From contig CALKJZ010000025.1 in NCBI GenBank assembly GCA_937995515.1, positions 1 through 64,000 of the forward strand: a stretch of 64,000 nt of DNA. The letters are read 5' to 3'. Position 1 is the stretch's first letter; each line of letters starts with the position of its first letter. A program made the position numbers and the translations under genes. This document shows, one piece after another, positions 39,648 through 48,729 of the stretch. The notes beneath the pieces were generated by a model. The model saw only the letters and a program-made list of their open reading frames with translations, made no database searches and was not told the DNA's origin. This DNA is from an uncultured Sphingomonadaceae bacterium. Its GTDB lineage: Bacteria; Pseudomonadota; Alphaproteobacteria; Sphingomonadales; Sphingomonadaceae.

Positions 39648-40975
39648 TGCCCGAACTCCATCTCGACGGTCTCGTGGGCCCGACGCACAATTATGCCGGG
39701 CTGAGCCTTGGCAACCTCGCTGCGACCGCCAACCAGGGCAGCGTGTCCGCGCCGCGCGCAGCCGCGCTCCAGGGGCTGGCCAAGATGCGCCTCATGCTCT
39801 CGCTCGGCGTGCCGCAGGGCATTCTCCTGCCGCACGACCGGCCAAACCTCGCCCTCCTGCGCGCGATGGGGTTCGATGGCGACGATGCCCGCGTGCTCAG
39901 GGCCGCAGCAGCCGAAGACCCGGCGCTTGCCGCCGTCGCTTGGTCGGCAAGCGCCATGTGGACCGCCAATGCTGCAACCGTCTCGCCCGCGCCCGACACG
40001 GCAGACGGGCGCACCCACCTCTCCGTTGCCAATCTTGCGACCATGGCACACCGCGCCCTGGAATGGCCGCAGACGCTTGCGCAGCTCCGCCTTCTCTTTG
40101 CCGACCGGCGCTATTTCGCAGTCCACCCGCCCGTGCCCCAAGGGTTCGGCGACGAGGGGGCGGCGAACCAGATGCGCTTTGCGCCCGCGCATGAGGCGCC
40201 GGGTGTCGAGGTGCTGGTCTATGGCGTGAATGCCGGCGGGCGGTTCCCCGCGCGGCAGCACCCGCGCGCCAGCGCGGCCCTGCTGCGGCGGCACAGCGTG
40301 GCGCGCGGGCACCTCGTGCGCCAGGCGGATGACGCCATCGAGGCCGGCGCCTTCCACAACGATGTGGTGGCCGTTGCCAACGGCCCGCTCCTGTTCGCGC
40401 ACGAACAGGCGTTCGAGGACCGCGCAGCGGTGCTTGCCCTGCTGGAGCGCGAGGTGCCCGGCTTCGTGCTGGTCGAGGCGAAGGCCTCCGAGATTCCGCT
40501 CGCAGACGCCATCCAGTCCTATCTCTTCAATGCCGCGCTCGTGTCGGTGGACGACGGCATGGCGCTCGTGCTTCCGCGCGAGGCGCGGGATACGCCCAAT
40601 GTCTGGGCCTTCCTCGAGCGGGTGGTCGACGATCCGGCAAACCCGATCCACAGCCTGCACGTCCAGGATCTGCGCGAGTCAATGCGCAACGGCGGCGGGC
40701 CGGCCTGCCTCCGGCTGCGCGTGGCGCTGGAGGATGCGGCGCTCGCTGCCGTCGACCGGCGGTTCCTGCTCGACGAGGCACGGATTGCAGCGCTCGAAGA
40801 GCTTGTCGCCCGCCGGTGGCCCGAACGGATCGCCCCGCACGACCTTGGCAACCCCGATCTGATGCACGAGGCGCGGGCGGCCCGCGCGGCGCTTCTCGAC
40901 CTGCTCGGCATTCCGGCGGCCGAGCTGCAGGCGGCCGAGTGGCAGGCGGCCGGGGCGCTTGCGGCTGCAGCCTGA
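39647..40975 (+). CDS. astB: N-succinylarginine dihydrolase
   Basis: DGLVGPTHNYAGLSLGNLAATANQGSVSAPRAAALQGLAKM, ASAMWTANAATVSP, MRNGGGPACLRLRV. Confidence 0.95.
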   Translation: MPELHLDGLVGPTHNYAGLSLGNLAATANQGSVSAPRAAALQGLAKMRLMLSLGVPQGILLPHDRPNLALLRAMGFDGDDARVLRAAAAEDPALAAVAWSASAMWTANAATVSPAPDTADGRTHLSVANLATMAHRALEWPQTLAQLRLLFADRRYFAVHPPVPQGFGDEGAANQMRFAPAHEAPGVEVLVYGVNAGGRFPARQHPRASAALLRRHSVARGHLVRQADDAIEAGAFHNDVVAVANGPLLFAHEQAFEDRAAVLALLEREVPGFVLVEAKASEIPLADAIQSYLFNAALVSVDDGMALVLPREARDTPNVWAFLERVVDDPANPIHSLHVQDLRESMRNGGGPACLRLRVALEDAALAAVDRRFLLDEARIAALEELVARRWPERIAPHDLGNPDLMHEARAARAALLDLLGIPAAELQAAEWQAAGALAAAA

Positions 40976-40999
40976 GCCGCGGGCGGGAAGAGGCCGAGG

Positions 41000-41455
41000 T
41001 CAGCCCCGGGCCGGCGGGCCGATGCGGCGCCACGCATCGGCGAGCGCATCGGCCATGTGCGCCGCCTCGCCGAGCGCGGCGTCGCTGCCGTCGGCGATGA
41101 GATCGCGCAGGACGGCATAGGTCCGGTGCAGGGTGCGCGCGACCTCGCCGCCACGCGCATCGTCAAGCGTCGTGTCGAGCCCGTCGACAAGCGCCAGCGC
41201 CTTCTCGAACGCGCGGCACCGGCCGACGGTGTCGTGGCGGGCCGTTGCCGCCCGCGCCTCGCGCAGCAGCAGCTGCAGCCGCTCGAAGAGCATCAGCACG
41301 AGCATGTGCGGGCTTGCCGCCGCAACGCGGCTTTCGAGGTCCACCCGGCGATAGCTGGAAAGGCCAGCCGGCTGTGGCGATGGCGGGGGCGGGGTCAGGG
41401 GCACCGCCTGGGCCGGCTGGCGGTGGCCCGTGCGGCCGGGGGCATAGGTGAGCAT
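41000..41455 (-). CDS. fliS: flagellar export chaperone FliS
   Basis: YRRVDLESRVAAASPHMLVLMLFERLQLLLREA. Confidence 0.85.
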   Translation of the reverse strand: MLTYAPGRTGHRQPAQAVPLTPPPPSPQPAGLSSYRRVDLESRVAAASPHMLVLMLFERLQLLLREARAATARHDTVGRCRAFEKALALVDGLDTTLDDARGGEVARTLHRTYAVLRDLIADGSDAALGEAAHMADALADAWRRIGPPARG

Positions 41456-41458
41456 GGC

Positions 41459-42898
41459 TCAGCGGTCCTTCCGGGCAAACCAGATGTCGATCTGCCGCGC
41501 GAGAAACTCGAGCGTCTGGCGGCTCTGCCCAACCTGCCGGTCGAGCGCGCCATATTGCCGGGCCAGCTGCGCCTCGAACCGTTCCATGCGCCGGTCGAGC
41601 CGCTGGCGCTCGGCGGCAATCGCCTCGGCCTCGCGCTGGAGCGCGGTGGGCTGGCCGGGCCGGCCCTGCACGGCGGTGCGCAGATCGGCTGCGATCGCCT
41701 TGAGCGGGCCGGGTGCGGTCAGGAAGCCGCCGGTGCGCCCAAGCTCGCGCAGCATGGCTTCCACCCGCCCCGGGTGCCGGTCAACCGCGTGCTGGAGGCG
41801 CGCCGTGTCCACCTGGAAGCGGCCGTTGCGGTCGAGCGTCAGGCCGATGTCGGCAAGCCGCGTGGGCAGGTCGCCATCGGCCGCCACGAGCGGGCGGGTG
41901 GTGATCTGCACCAGCGCCGCCACACTGCGCCGCGCCGCACTGTCGGAGGCGAGCGCGCCGGGCGTGCCGGGCGCCCCGGCTCCGCGGGTGAGATCCCGGC
42001 CGATGCCGAGCAGCTCGTTGAAGGCGGCGGCCAAATCGGCGACGGCGGCCGCAAGCTCGGCAGGCGACTGGCGCGCCTCGATGCGCACGGGGGCCCCGGG
42101 GGCGGCGCGCAGCAGCTGGATTGTCACCCCGGGGACGAGGTCGGCAAAGCTGTTGGCCGCCCGCCGCAGCACCACCCCGTCGAGGCGCACGCGCGCGTCC
42201 GCCGCCGCCTGGGTGCGCGAAAGCCCGCCGCCGCCCACGGTGAAGGCGAACGGCTCGAGCGCGGGATCGCTTGCCTCCACGAGAAAGCCCGCCTCGAGCC
42301 CGGTGCCGCCCGAGAGGATGAGCCGGCTTCCATCGGGATCCGAGACGATGTCGGCGCGCAGCACGACGCCGGCCGCGCCGGCGGCCTCGTTGATGGCACG
42401 GGCGATGCCGCGCAGCGTGTCGCGCCCGGGTGCGATGCTCACCACGAGATCGGCGGCAGCGCCCGGCGTGAGGCCCTCGGCCGCAGCCGATCCGTCGACC
42501 GTGCCGAAGCGGAAGGTGAGGGTGCCCGTGCCGATTGGCGCGTCGGCATCGGCCGCCGGGGCCGATGCCAGCGCCTGTGCGCCCGCAAGCGCCAGCACCT
42601 CGACGGTGCGTGCCGGCACCAGCTGCCCCGGTGCCACCGTCATGGCAAGCACCGACGGGTCCGACACGCGCGGGATCGCCCCGATGGCGCCGCTTGCAAT
42701 GCGGGAATCGAGCGCTGCGGTCAGCGCGTCGAAGGCGGCCTGGAACTGGCCAAGCGCCGAGATGCGGGCCTGGACCCGCGCCTCGCGCTGGTCGAGGAGC
42801 TGCTGGCGCGGGGCGCGCTCGGCCGCGACGAGGTCGCGCACCACGGCCGACGTGTCAAAGCCGGCGCCAAGCCCGAGCGAGGAGAAGATGCGCGTCAT
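41459..42898 (-). CDS. fliD: flagellar hook-associated protein 2 (filament cap)
   Basis: SSLGLGAGFDTSAVVRDLVAAERAPRQQLLDQREARVQARISALGQFQAAF; C-terminal FliD_C. Confidence 0.92.
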   Translation of the reverse strand: MTRIFSSLGLGAGFDTSAVVRDLVAAERAPRQQLLDQREARVQARISALGQFQAAFDALTAALDSRIASGAIGAIPRVSDPSVLAMTVAPGQLVPARTVEVLALAGAQALASAPAADADAPIGTGTLTFRFGTVDGSAAAEGLTPGAAADLVVSIAPGRDTLRGIARAINEAAGAAGVVLRADIVSDPDGSRLILSGGTGLEAGFLVEASDPALEPFAFTVGGGGLSRTQAAADARVRLDGVVLRRAANSFADLVPGVTIQLLRAAPGAPVRIEARQSPAELAAAVADLAAAFNELLGIGRDLTRGAGAPGTPGALASDSAARRSVAALVQITTRPLVAADGDLPTRLADIGLTLDRNGRFQVDTARLQHAVDRHPGRVEAMLRELGRTGGFLTAPGPLKAIAADLRTAVQGRPGQPTALQREAEAIAAERQRLDRRMERFEAQLARQYGALDRQVGQSRQTLEFLARQIDIWFARKDR

Positions 42899-43117
42899 CG
42901 GATGTGGTTCACGGCGCTGGTTGCGACGGGTTTAAGGGCGCCGGTTGCGGGCAGGTTTTGCAGGCGGGACGAGCGCTTGCAGGGCCGAAGCGCGGCTGCT
43001 AGCAGCGAGATCAGGGCGAAAGCGGGTGCCTGCGCCAGCGCGATGGCCGGATCGGTCCGGCCCATGTGCGCAGTCGCCCTGGCGCCCAGCTTGCCCGGCT
43101 GCCGTAGCGGCGCGGAT

Positions 43118-43133
43118 GGCACCCGCGGGTGCC
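43118..43133. promoter_or_regulatory. perfect 16-bp palindrome GGCACCCGCGGGTGCC in the fliD-rne intergenic region
   Basis: self reverse-complementary; ~295 bp upstream of the rne start. Confidence 0.45.
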
Positions 43134-43426
43134 CGAAGGCAGGAGCGGCCGATCACATACCGCCATGCCTGGCCGGGCGCACAAGGCACGAGAGGTTCGA
43201 CCCAGAGTGAGGGTGCAAGGCGAGAGGAAAGGGGGAGCCGGCGGGGCCTTGGGCGCGCGCCGTGCACGCCGGCCTGGCGCCGAGGGCGCCACTTTGGGCC
43301 TGGTGCCGGCAGTCGCCCGCTCCTCCCCGCTCGCCGGCCGGGCCCTCGGCTGGCGGCTTCCCCCTTCCCATGCAGCGCCGCCGGCGGCTCGTCCGAGGCC
43401 GCGGCCGGTCGCCAGGAGATCTGCCG

Positions 43427-45964
43427 ATGACAACCCGCATGCTGATCGACGCCCGCCACCCGGAGGAAACCCGGGTGGTGGTGATGAAGGGCGACCGGCT
43501 CGAGGAGTTTGACTTCGAGGCTGCCGCGCGCAAGCAGATCCGCGGCAACATCTATCTTGCCAAGGTCACACGCGTCGAGCCATCGCTGCAGGCGGCCTTC
43601 ATCGACTATGGCGGCAACCGCCACGGGTTCCTGCCCTTCTCGGAAATCCACCCCGATTATTACCAGATCCCCCGCGAGGACCGCGAGGCGCTGTTGCGCG
43701 AGGAAGGCCGGCTCGCCGAGGAGGGCGCCGATGGCAATGGCGAGGGCGCAGACGATGCGCGCGCTGGGGCCGAGGAGGAGGCCGATTCCAACGGCCACGG
43801 CGCGGCGCGGATCGAGGATCATGGCAATACCGAGGATGCCGGGGTCGAGGCGCTGCGCCGCCACCGGATGGCGCTGCGCCGGCGCTACAAGATCCAGGAG
43901 GTGATCAAGCGCCGGCAGGTGCTCCTCGTGCAGGTCGTCAAGGAAGAGCGCGGCAACAAGGGCGCAGCCCTGACCACCTATCTCTCGCTTGCCGGCCGCT
44001 ATTCCGTCCTCATGCCCAACACCGCCCACGGCGGCGGCATCAGCCGCAAGATCGCCAATGCCGCCGATCGCAAGCGACTAAAGGCGATCATGGCCGATCT
44101 TGCGCTGCCGCCCACCATGGGTGCCATCGTGCGCACTGCCGGCCTCGAGCGCACCAAGACCGAGATCCGCCGCGACTTCGACTATCTCACCCGCCTGTGG
44201 GACGAGATCCGGGAGACGACGCTCGCCTCGACCGCGCCGGCCTTGATCTATGAGGACTCCGACCTCGTCAAGCGCGCCATCCGCGACATCTACAGCCGCG
44301 AGGTGGAGGAGGTGCTGGTCGACGGCGAGGAGGCCTACCGGCAGGCGCGCGCCTACATGAAGCTCCTGATGCCGAGCCATGTGAAGCGGGTGAAGCTCTA
44401 TGCCGACCCGGTGCCGCTGTTCCATCGCGCAGGGGTTGAAGGCCAGCTCGCTGCCATGATGAACCCCACGGTGCAGCTGAAGTCTGGCGGCTACATCGTG
44501 CTCAACCCCACCGAGGCGCTGGTGGCGGTCGACGTGAACTCGGGCCGGTCGACCCGCGAATACAATATCGAGGAAACCGCGCTCAAGACCAACATCGAGG
44601 CGGCCGAGGAAGTGGCACGCCAGCTTCGCCTGCGCGACCTTGCCGGCCTCGTGGTGGTCGACTTCATCGACATGGAGTCGAACGCCAACAACCGCAAGGT
44701 GGAGCGGGCGCTGAAGGACGCGCTGAAGAGCGACCGCGCGCGGATCCAGGTGGGCCGGATCTCGCCCTTCGGCCTTCTGGAGATGAGCCGCCAGCGGCTG
44801 CGCACCGGGGTGTTCGAGGCCTCGACCATCGCGTGCCCCACCTGCGGGGGCGCAGGCTTCATCCGCACCCCGGCCTCCGCCTCGCTCGCGGCGCTGCGCC
44901 TTCTTGAGGACGAGATCGTCAAGGGCCGCTCCTCGCAGTTCCGGCTGCGCGCCGACCCGGAGGTCGCCGTCTACATGCTCAACCGCAAGAAGGCCGACGT
45001 GCTCGACGTGGAGACACGCTATGGCGTAACGGTCGAGGTGGTGCCCGACGAGACGCTCACAGGCGCGCGCTTTGCCATCGATCAGAGCGGCCCGCCGCCA
45101 CAGAACCTGCCGCAGGCCGCAGCCCTTGCGCCGCCCGCCGAGGAGGCTGGGCCGGAGGCTGCCGAGGCGGACGAGGGCGACGAGACGGACGCCGGGCCCG
45201 ACGAGGCGGACGCCGCAGCCGGCGCCCCTTCCGAGGCGCGCGACCAGGAGCGGGCGAAGAAGCGCCGCCGGCGCCGCGGCGGGCGCAACCGCAGGCGGGA
45301 CCGGGGCGAGAAGCCCGAAACCTTAGACCCCGGCACGGGCGAGGCCATGGACGACCGCATGGAGGCAGGCGCGCTTGCAGCCGCGGGGCCCGAGCCGGTG
45401 GCGCCTGACCTGCTGGCGCCTGATCGGCCCGGCGCCGACCGGGCGCCAGACCCGGTTCGCACCAGCTCTGCGGAGGTGGCCGACCAGCCCCCGGCCGGGG
45501 AGGCGCCCCCGCCTGCCGGGGCGGCAGGCGCACAGACGGCGCCCGAACGGCCAAGGCGCCGCCGGCGGGCCGCAGCGCCAGCCGAACCCGCGCCCGCTGC
45601 CGCAGCCGAACCTCCAGCTGCACCCGTAGCCGAACCCGCGCCCGCTGCCGCAGCCGAACCCGCGCCCGACCGTGTGGCAGAGCCGGGCGCCAGCGCTGCC
45701 GGGCCGGCGGCCGCAGAATCCGGAGCGGAGCCGCTCGCCGCTGCCGCAGCCGACCCTGGGGAGGCCGGCGCAAAGCCGAAGCGGCGCAGCCGCAGGCCGC
45801 TCGCAGAGACGCACGAGGCGGCTCCCGCCAACGACCCAGCCCCGCCCGCAGAGGCCCCGCAGGCCGGCGCACGACCGCAGGCGCCGGCCGCCGCCCCTGC
45901 GCCCGAACCGGCAGCCGCGCCCGCGCCCCGGCGCGGCTGGTGGCAGCGGACCTTCGGCAACTGA
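43427..45964 (+). CDS. rne: ribonuclease E/G
   Basis: KQIRGNIYLAKVTRVEPSLQAAFIDYGGNRHGFLPFSEIHPDYY, GLVVVDFIDMESNANNRKVERALKDALKSDRARIQVGRISPFGLLEMSRQRLR, CPTCGGAG Zn-link; Pro/Ala/Glu-rich C-terminus. Confidence 0.96.
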   Translation: MTTRMLIDARHPEETRVVVMKGDRLEEFDFEAAARKQIRGNIYLAKVTRVEPSLQAAFIDYGGNRHGFLPFSEIHPDYYQIPREDREALLREEGRLAEEGADGNGEGADDARAGAEEEADSNGHGAARIEDHGNTEDAGVEALRRHRMALRRRYKIQEVIKRRQVLLVQVVKEERGNKGAALTTYLSLAGRYSVLMPNTAHGGGISRKIANAADRKRLKAIMADLALPPTMGAIVRTAGLERTKTEIRRDFDYLTRLWDEIRETTLASTAPALIYEDSDLVKRAIRDIYSREVEEVLVDGEEAYRQARAYMKLLMPSHVKRVKLYADPVPLFHRAGVEGQLAAMMNPTVQLKSGGYIVLNPTEALVAVDVNSGRSTREYNIEETALKTNIEAAEEVARQLRLRDLAGLVVVDFIDMESNANNRKVERALKDALKSDRARIQVGRISPFGLLEMSRQRLRTGVFEASTIACPTCGGAGFIRTPASASLAALRLLEDEIVKGRSSQFRLRADPEVAVYMLNRKKADVLDVETRYGVTVEVVPDETLTGARFAIDQSGPPPQNLPQAAALAPPAEEAGPEAAEADEGDETDAGPDEADAAAGAPSEARDQERAKKRRRRRGGRNRRRDRGEKPETLDPGTGEAMDDRMEAGALAAAGPEPVAPDLLAPDRPGADRAPDPVRTSSAEVADQPPAGEAPPPAGAAGAQTAPERPRRRRRAAAPAEPAPAAAAEPPAAPVAEPAPAAAAEPAPDRVAEPGASAAGPAAAESGAEPLAAAAADPGEAGAKPKRRSRRPLAETHEAAPANDPAPPAEAPQAGARPQAPAAAPAPEPAAAPAPRRGWWQRTFGN
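45581..45660. repeat. 32-bp direct repeat within the rne C-terminal coding region
   Basis: gccgaacccgcgcccgctgccgcagccgaacc at 45581-45612 and 45629-45660. Confidence 0.9.
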
Positions 45965-45982
45965 CGGCAAAGGGAGGGACAG

Positions 45983-46234
45983 GTGAGCTGGATTGGTGCC
46001 ATCATCATCGGGCTGATTGCCGGCGCGCTCGCGCGCCTCATCTCCTCGGATCCGAGGAACCCGCAGGGCTGCCTTGTCACCATGGTGCTGGGGATGCTCG
46101 GCGCGGCGCTGTTTACCTGGATCGGCCAGACGCTCGACCTCTACAAGCCGGGCGAGACGGCCGGGCTCATCGGGGCGACACTGGGCGCTCTTGTCGTGCT
46201 CGGCGCGTGGCGGGCGATCTCGAAGGGGCGCTGA
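45983..46234 (+). CDS. GlsB/YeaQ/YmgE family stress response membrane protein
   Basis: MSWIGAIIIGLIAGALARLI...GCLVTMVLGMLGAALFTWIG. Confidence 0.9.
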   Translation: MSWIGAIIIGLIAGALARLISSDPRNPQGCLVTMVLGMLGAALFTWIGQTLDLYKPGETAGLIGATLGALVVLGAWRAISKGR

Positions 46235-46240
46235 GCCGGC

Positions 46241-47977
46241 TCAGCCGCGCGCGGCCTCCGCAGCGATCCAGGCGCGCATCTTCGCCTCCAGAACGTCGAG
46301 CGGGATCGCTCCGGACTCGAGCAGCCTGTCGTGAAAGGCGCGGATGTCGAAGCGGGTGCCAAGCGCCTGCTCGGCCTCGGCGCGCAAGGCGCGGATTCGC
46401 AGCTCGCCGATCTTGTAGGCGAGCGCCTGGCCCGGCCAGGCGATGTAGCGGTTGACCTCGGCCTCGATGTTGGCGCGCGCAAGCGCGGTGTTGTCGAGCA
46501 TATAGGCGACCGCCTCGGCGCGGCTCCAGCCCTTGTGGTGCAGCCCGGTGTCGACCACCAGCCGCACGGCGCGCCACATCTCGTAGGAAAGCCGGCCCAT
46601 GTCCTTGGCCGGCGTGTCGTACATGCCCATCTCGATGCCCAGCCGCTCCGAATAGAGGCCCCACCCCTCGACAAAGCCCGTGAAGAAGGCGGCGTGGCGG
46701 CGGAACGGCGGCAGGTCCAGCTCCTGCGCAAGCGCGATCTGGTGATGGTGGCCAGGGACGGCCTCGTGGATGGTCAGTGCCGGAACCTCGAACAGCGGGC
46801 GCTCGTTCAGCTTCGAGGTGTTGACGAAATAGACGCCCGGCGCACCCGCGCTTGCGGAGCCGGGCTGGTAATAGGCGGTGGTGGTGTGGGGCGCGGTCTC
46901 GGCCGGGATTTCGCGGATGGTGTAGGGAAGACGCGGCAGCCGCCCGAACAGGCGCGGCATCCACCCATCGGCAATCCGCGTCTGCAGGGCGACCTCCCGC
47001 ATCAGCTCGCCGGGCGTGCGGGCGTAATATTGCGGATCGGTGCGAAGGTGCGCGACATAGGCCTTCCGGCCCGGGAATCCGGCCGCTTTGGCGACCGCGT
47101 CCATCTCGGCGCGGATGCGGGCGACTTCGGCGAGGCCGATGGCGTGGATCTCGTCGGGCGTGAGGTCGGTCGTGGTCTCGGCACGGGCCCGCCAGGCATA
47201 ATAGGCCCGACCGCCGGGAAGCGCCGAGACGCCTACTTCCTGCCGGCACGCGGGGCGGTATTCCTGCGCGATGAAGTCTGCAAAGCGCGTGTAGGCCGGG
47301 TTTACCCCGCGGGCCACGGCGCGCTCGGCGCGCACCTCGAGCGCTGCCCATTCCGCCTGCGGGATCGTCGGCGGGCGCTTCAGGAACGGGCGCAGGAAGC
47401 GCGATGTCTCGATCGGCTCCGCCACCCGGCGCACGCTGTCCTCGAACCCGTCGAGCACCACACACGGCAGTGTCCAGCCGTCGCGGATGGTCTGGCGCGT
47501 TGTCGCGATCGCCGCCTCCATCTGCGCCGGGAAGGCTTCCAGCCGCGCGACATAGCTCCGGTAATCGGCAGCGGTGAAGAAGGGCAGCCTTTCGGGCAGG
47601 GAGGCGAAGCTGGTGTGGAAGCCCTCGCGGTTGGTAAAGAGGCGGGCGCGCGCCGGAAACCCGTTCGCCTCCACCTGCCGGGCGAGCAGGCGGGCGAGCA
47701 CCTCGGCCGACACCCGGCGCTCGGGATCAAGGGATTCGCGGTCGATCGTCTCCAGCCGGGCGAGCAGGCGCCCCGCTTCGGCGGCCTGCCGGTCCATCTC
47801 CGCAAGCGAGAGGTCGGCGAGCCTTTGGTCATGCGCCCGCTCGCCGAGGACTGTCGCCTGCACCGGATTGGACTGGAGATACCATGCCCAATGTTCTTCA
47901 AGCAGGGCATCGAACGCCTCGCCGGATGCGTGTGCCGCACCCCCCAGAAGAAGAAGGCCGATTGCCGATGCGCGCAT
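46241..47977 (-). CDS. DUF885 family putative metallopeptidase
   Basis: ALTIHEAVPGHHHQIALAQE, FVEGWGLYSERLGIEMGMYD; signal peptide. Confidence 0.92.
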   Translation of the reverse strand: MRASAIGLLLLGGAAHASGEAFDALLEEHWAWYLQSNPVQATVLGERAHDQRLADLSLAEMDRQAAEAGRLLARLETIDRESLDPERRVSAEVLARLLARQVEANGFPARARLFTNREGFHTSFASLPERLPFFTAADYRSYVARLEAFPAQMEAAIATTRQTIRDGWTLPCVVLDGFEDSVRRVAEPIETSRFLRPFLKRPPTIPQAEWAALEVRAERAVARGVNPAYTRFADFIAQEYRPACRQEVGVSALPGGRAYYAWRARAETTTDLTPDEIHAIGLAEVARIRAEMDAVAKAAGFPGRKAYVAHLRTDPQYYARTPGELMREVALQTRIADGWMPRLFGRLPRLPYTIREIPAETAPHTTTAYYQPGSASAGAPGVYFVNTSKLNERPLFEVPALTIHEAVPGHHHQIALAQELDLPPFRRHAAFFTGFVEGWGLYSERLGIEMGMYDTPAKDMGRLSYEMWRAVRLVVDTGLHHKGWSRAEAVAYMLDNTALARANIEAEVNRYIAWPGQALAYKIGELRIRALRAEAEQALGTRFDIRAFHDRLLESGAIPLDVLEAKMRAWIAAEAARG

Positions 47978-48076
47978 GCCCGTCTCCCCGCGTGGCCGTT
48001 CGGGCCCAGTGGATAGATGGGCAGGGCCCAAACGCCAAGCGGGCGAGGGCACGGCCCCCGCCCGCCGGCGCTGGCC

Positions 48077-48580
48077 TCAGCCGCGCGCGATCGCGATCTT
48101 CTTTGGCTCCTTCTCGGGCACGCGCTTCCTCGGCACATGCACCGAGAGCACGCCGTTTGCGAACTCGGCCTTCACCTGATCGGCGTCGGCCTCGAACGGC
48201 AGCTGGAAGCGGCGCAGGAACGACCCTTCCGCGCGCTCGACGATGTGCCAGGTGCGCTTGTCGTCCTTCTCCTCGCGCTCGATCTTGTGCTCGGCCTTGA
48301 GCGTCAGCACATTGTCGGCCAGCTCGAGGTTGATGTTCTCCTCGGGCACGCCGGGAAGCTCGGCCTTGAGGTCGAGCCCCGCCTCGGTTTCCGACACGTC
48401 GACGCGCGGGGAAAGGAAGGTGTTGCCCGCGAAGGCCGAAACCGACGGCACGCCGAAGCCGCGCGCGAACTCCTCGAACAGCCGGTCCATGTCGCGCCGG
48501 ATCTGCGTGAACGGGTCGGCAACCGTCTGGGTGGCCGGCAGGTTGCTGCGGCCGAAGGGAATGAGCGAACGCAGGTCCAT
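48077..48580 (-). CDS. Hsp20/alpha-crystallin family small heat shock protein
   Basis: PRVDVSETEAGLDLKAELPGVPEENINLELADNVLTLKAEHK...ANGVLSVHVPR; GGAGG before the ATG at 48580. Confidence 0.93.
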   Translation of the reverse strand: MDLRSLIPFGRSNLPATQTVADPFTQIRRDMDRLFEEFARGFGVPSVSAFAGNTFLSPRVDVSETEAGLDLKAELPGVPEENINLELADNVLTLKAEHKIEREEKDDKRTWHIVERAEGSFLRRFQLPFEADADQVKAEFANGVLSVHVPRKRVPEKEPKKIAIARG

Positions 48581-48729
48581 GGGTTCCTCCATCCTGTTCC
48601 GGGATTTACGGGTTTTGCATGGATGGCGGGCTAAGGCTGCCCGCCTCCCTGACAGGAGCTAGGTGCCCCCCTCCCGGAATCAAGAGGGTGCCGACGAGCC
48701 GGCGGCGCCCGGCCGGAAGGCCTGGGCGG

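Noticed and set aside
41000-42898. fliS-fliD as evidence of a complete flagellar locus
   Set aside because: Only these two flagellar genes are in the window; the rest of the system cannot be inferred from here.
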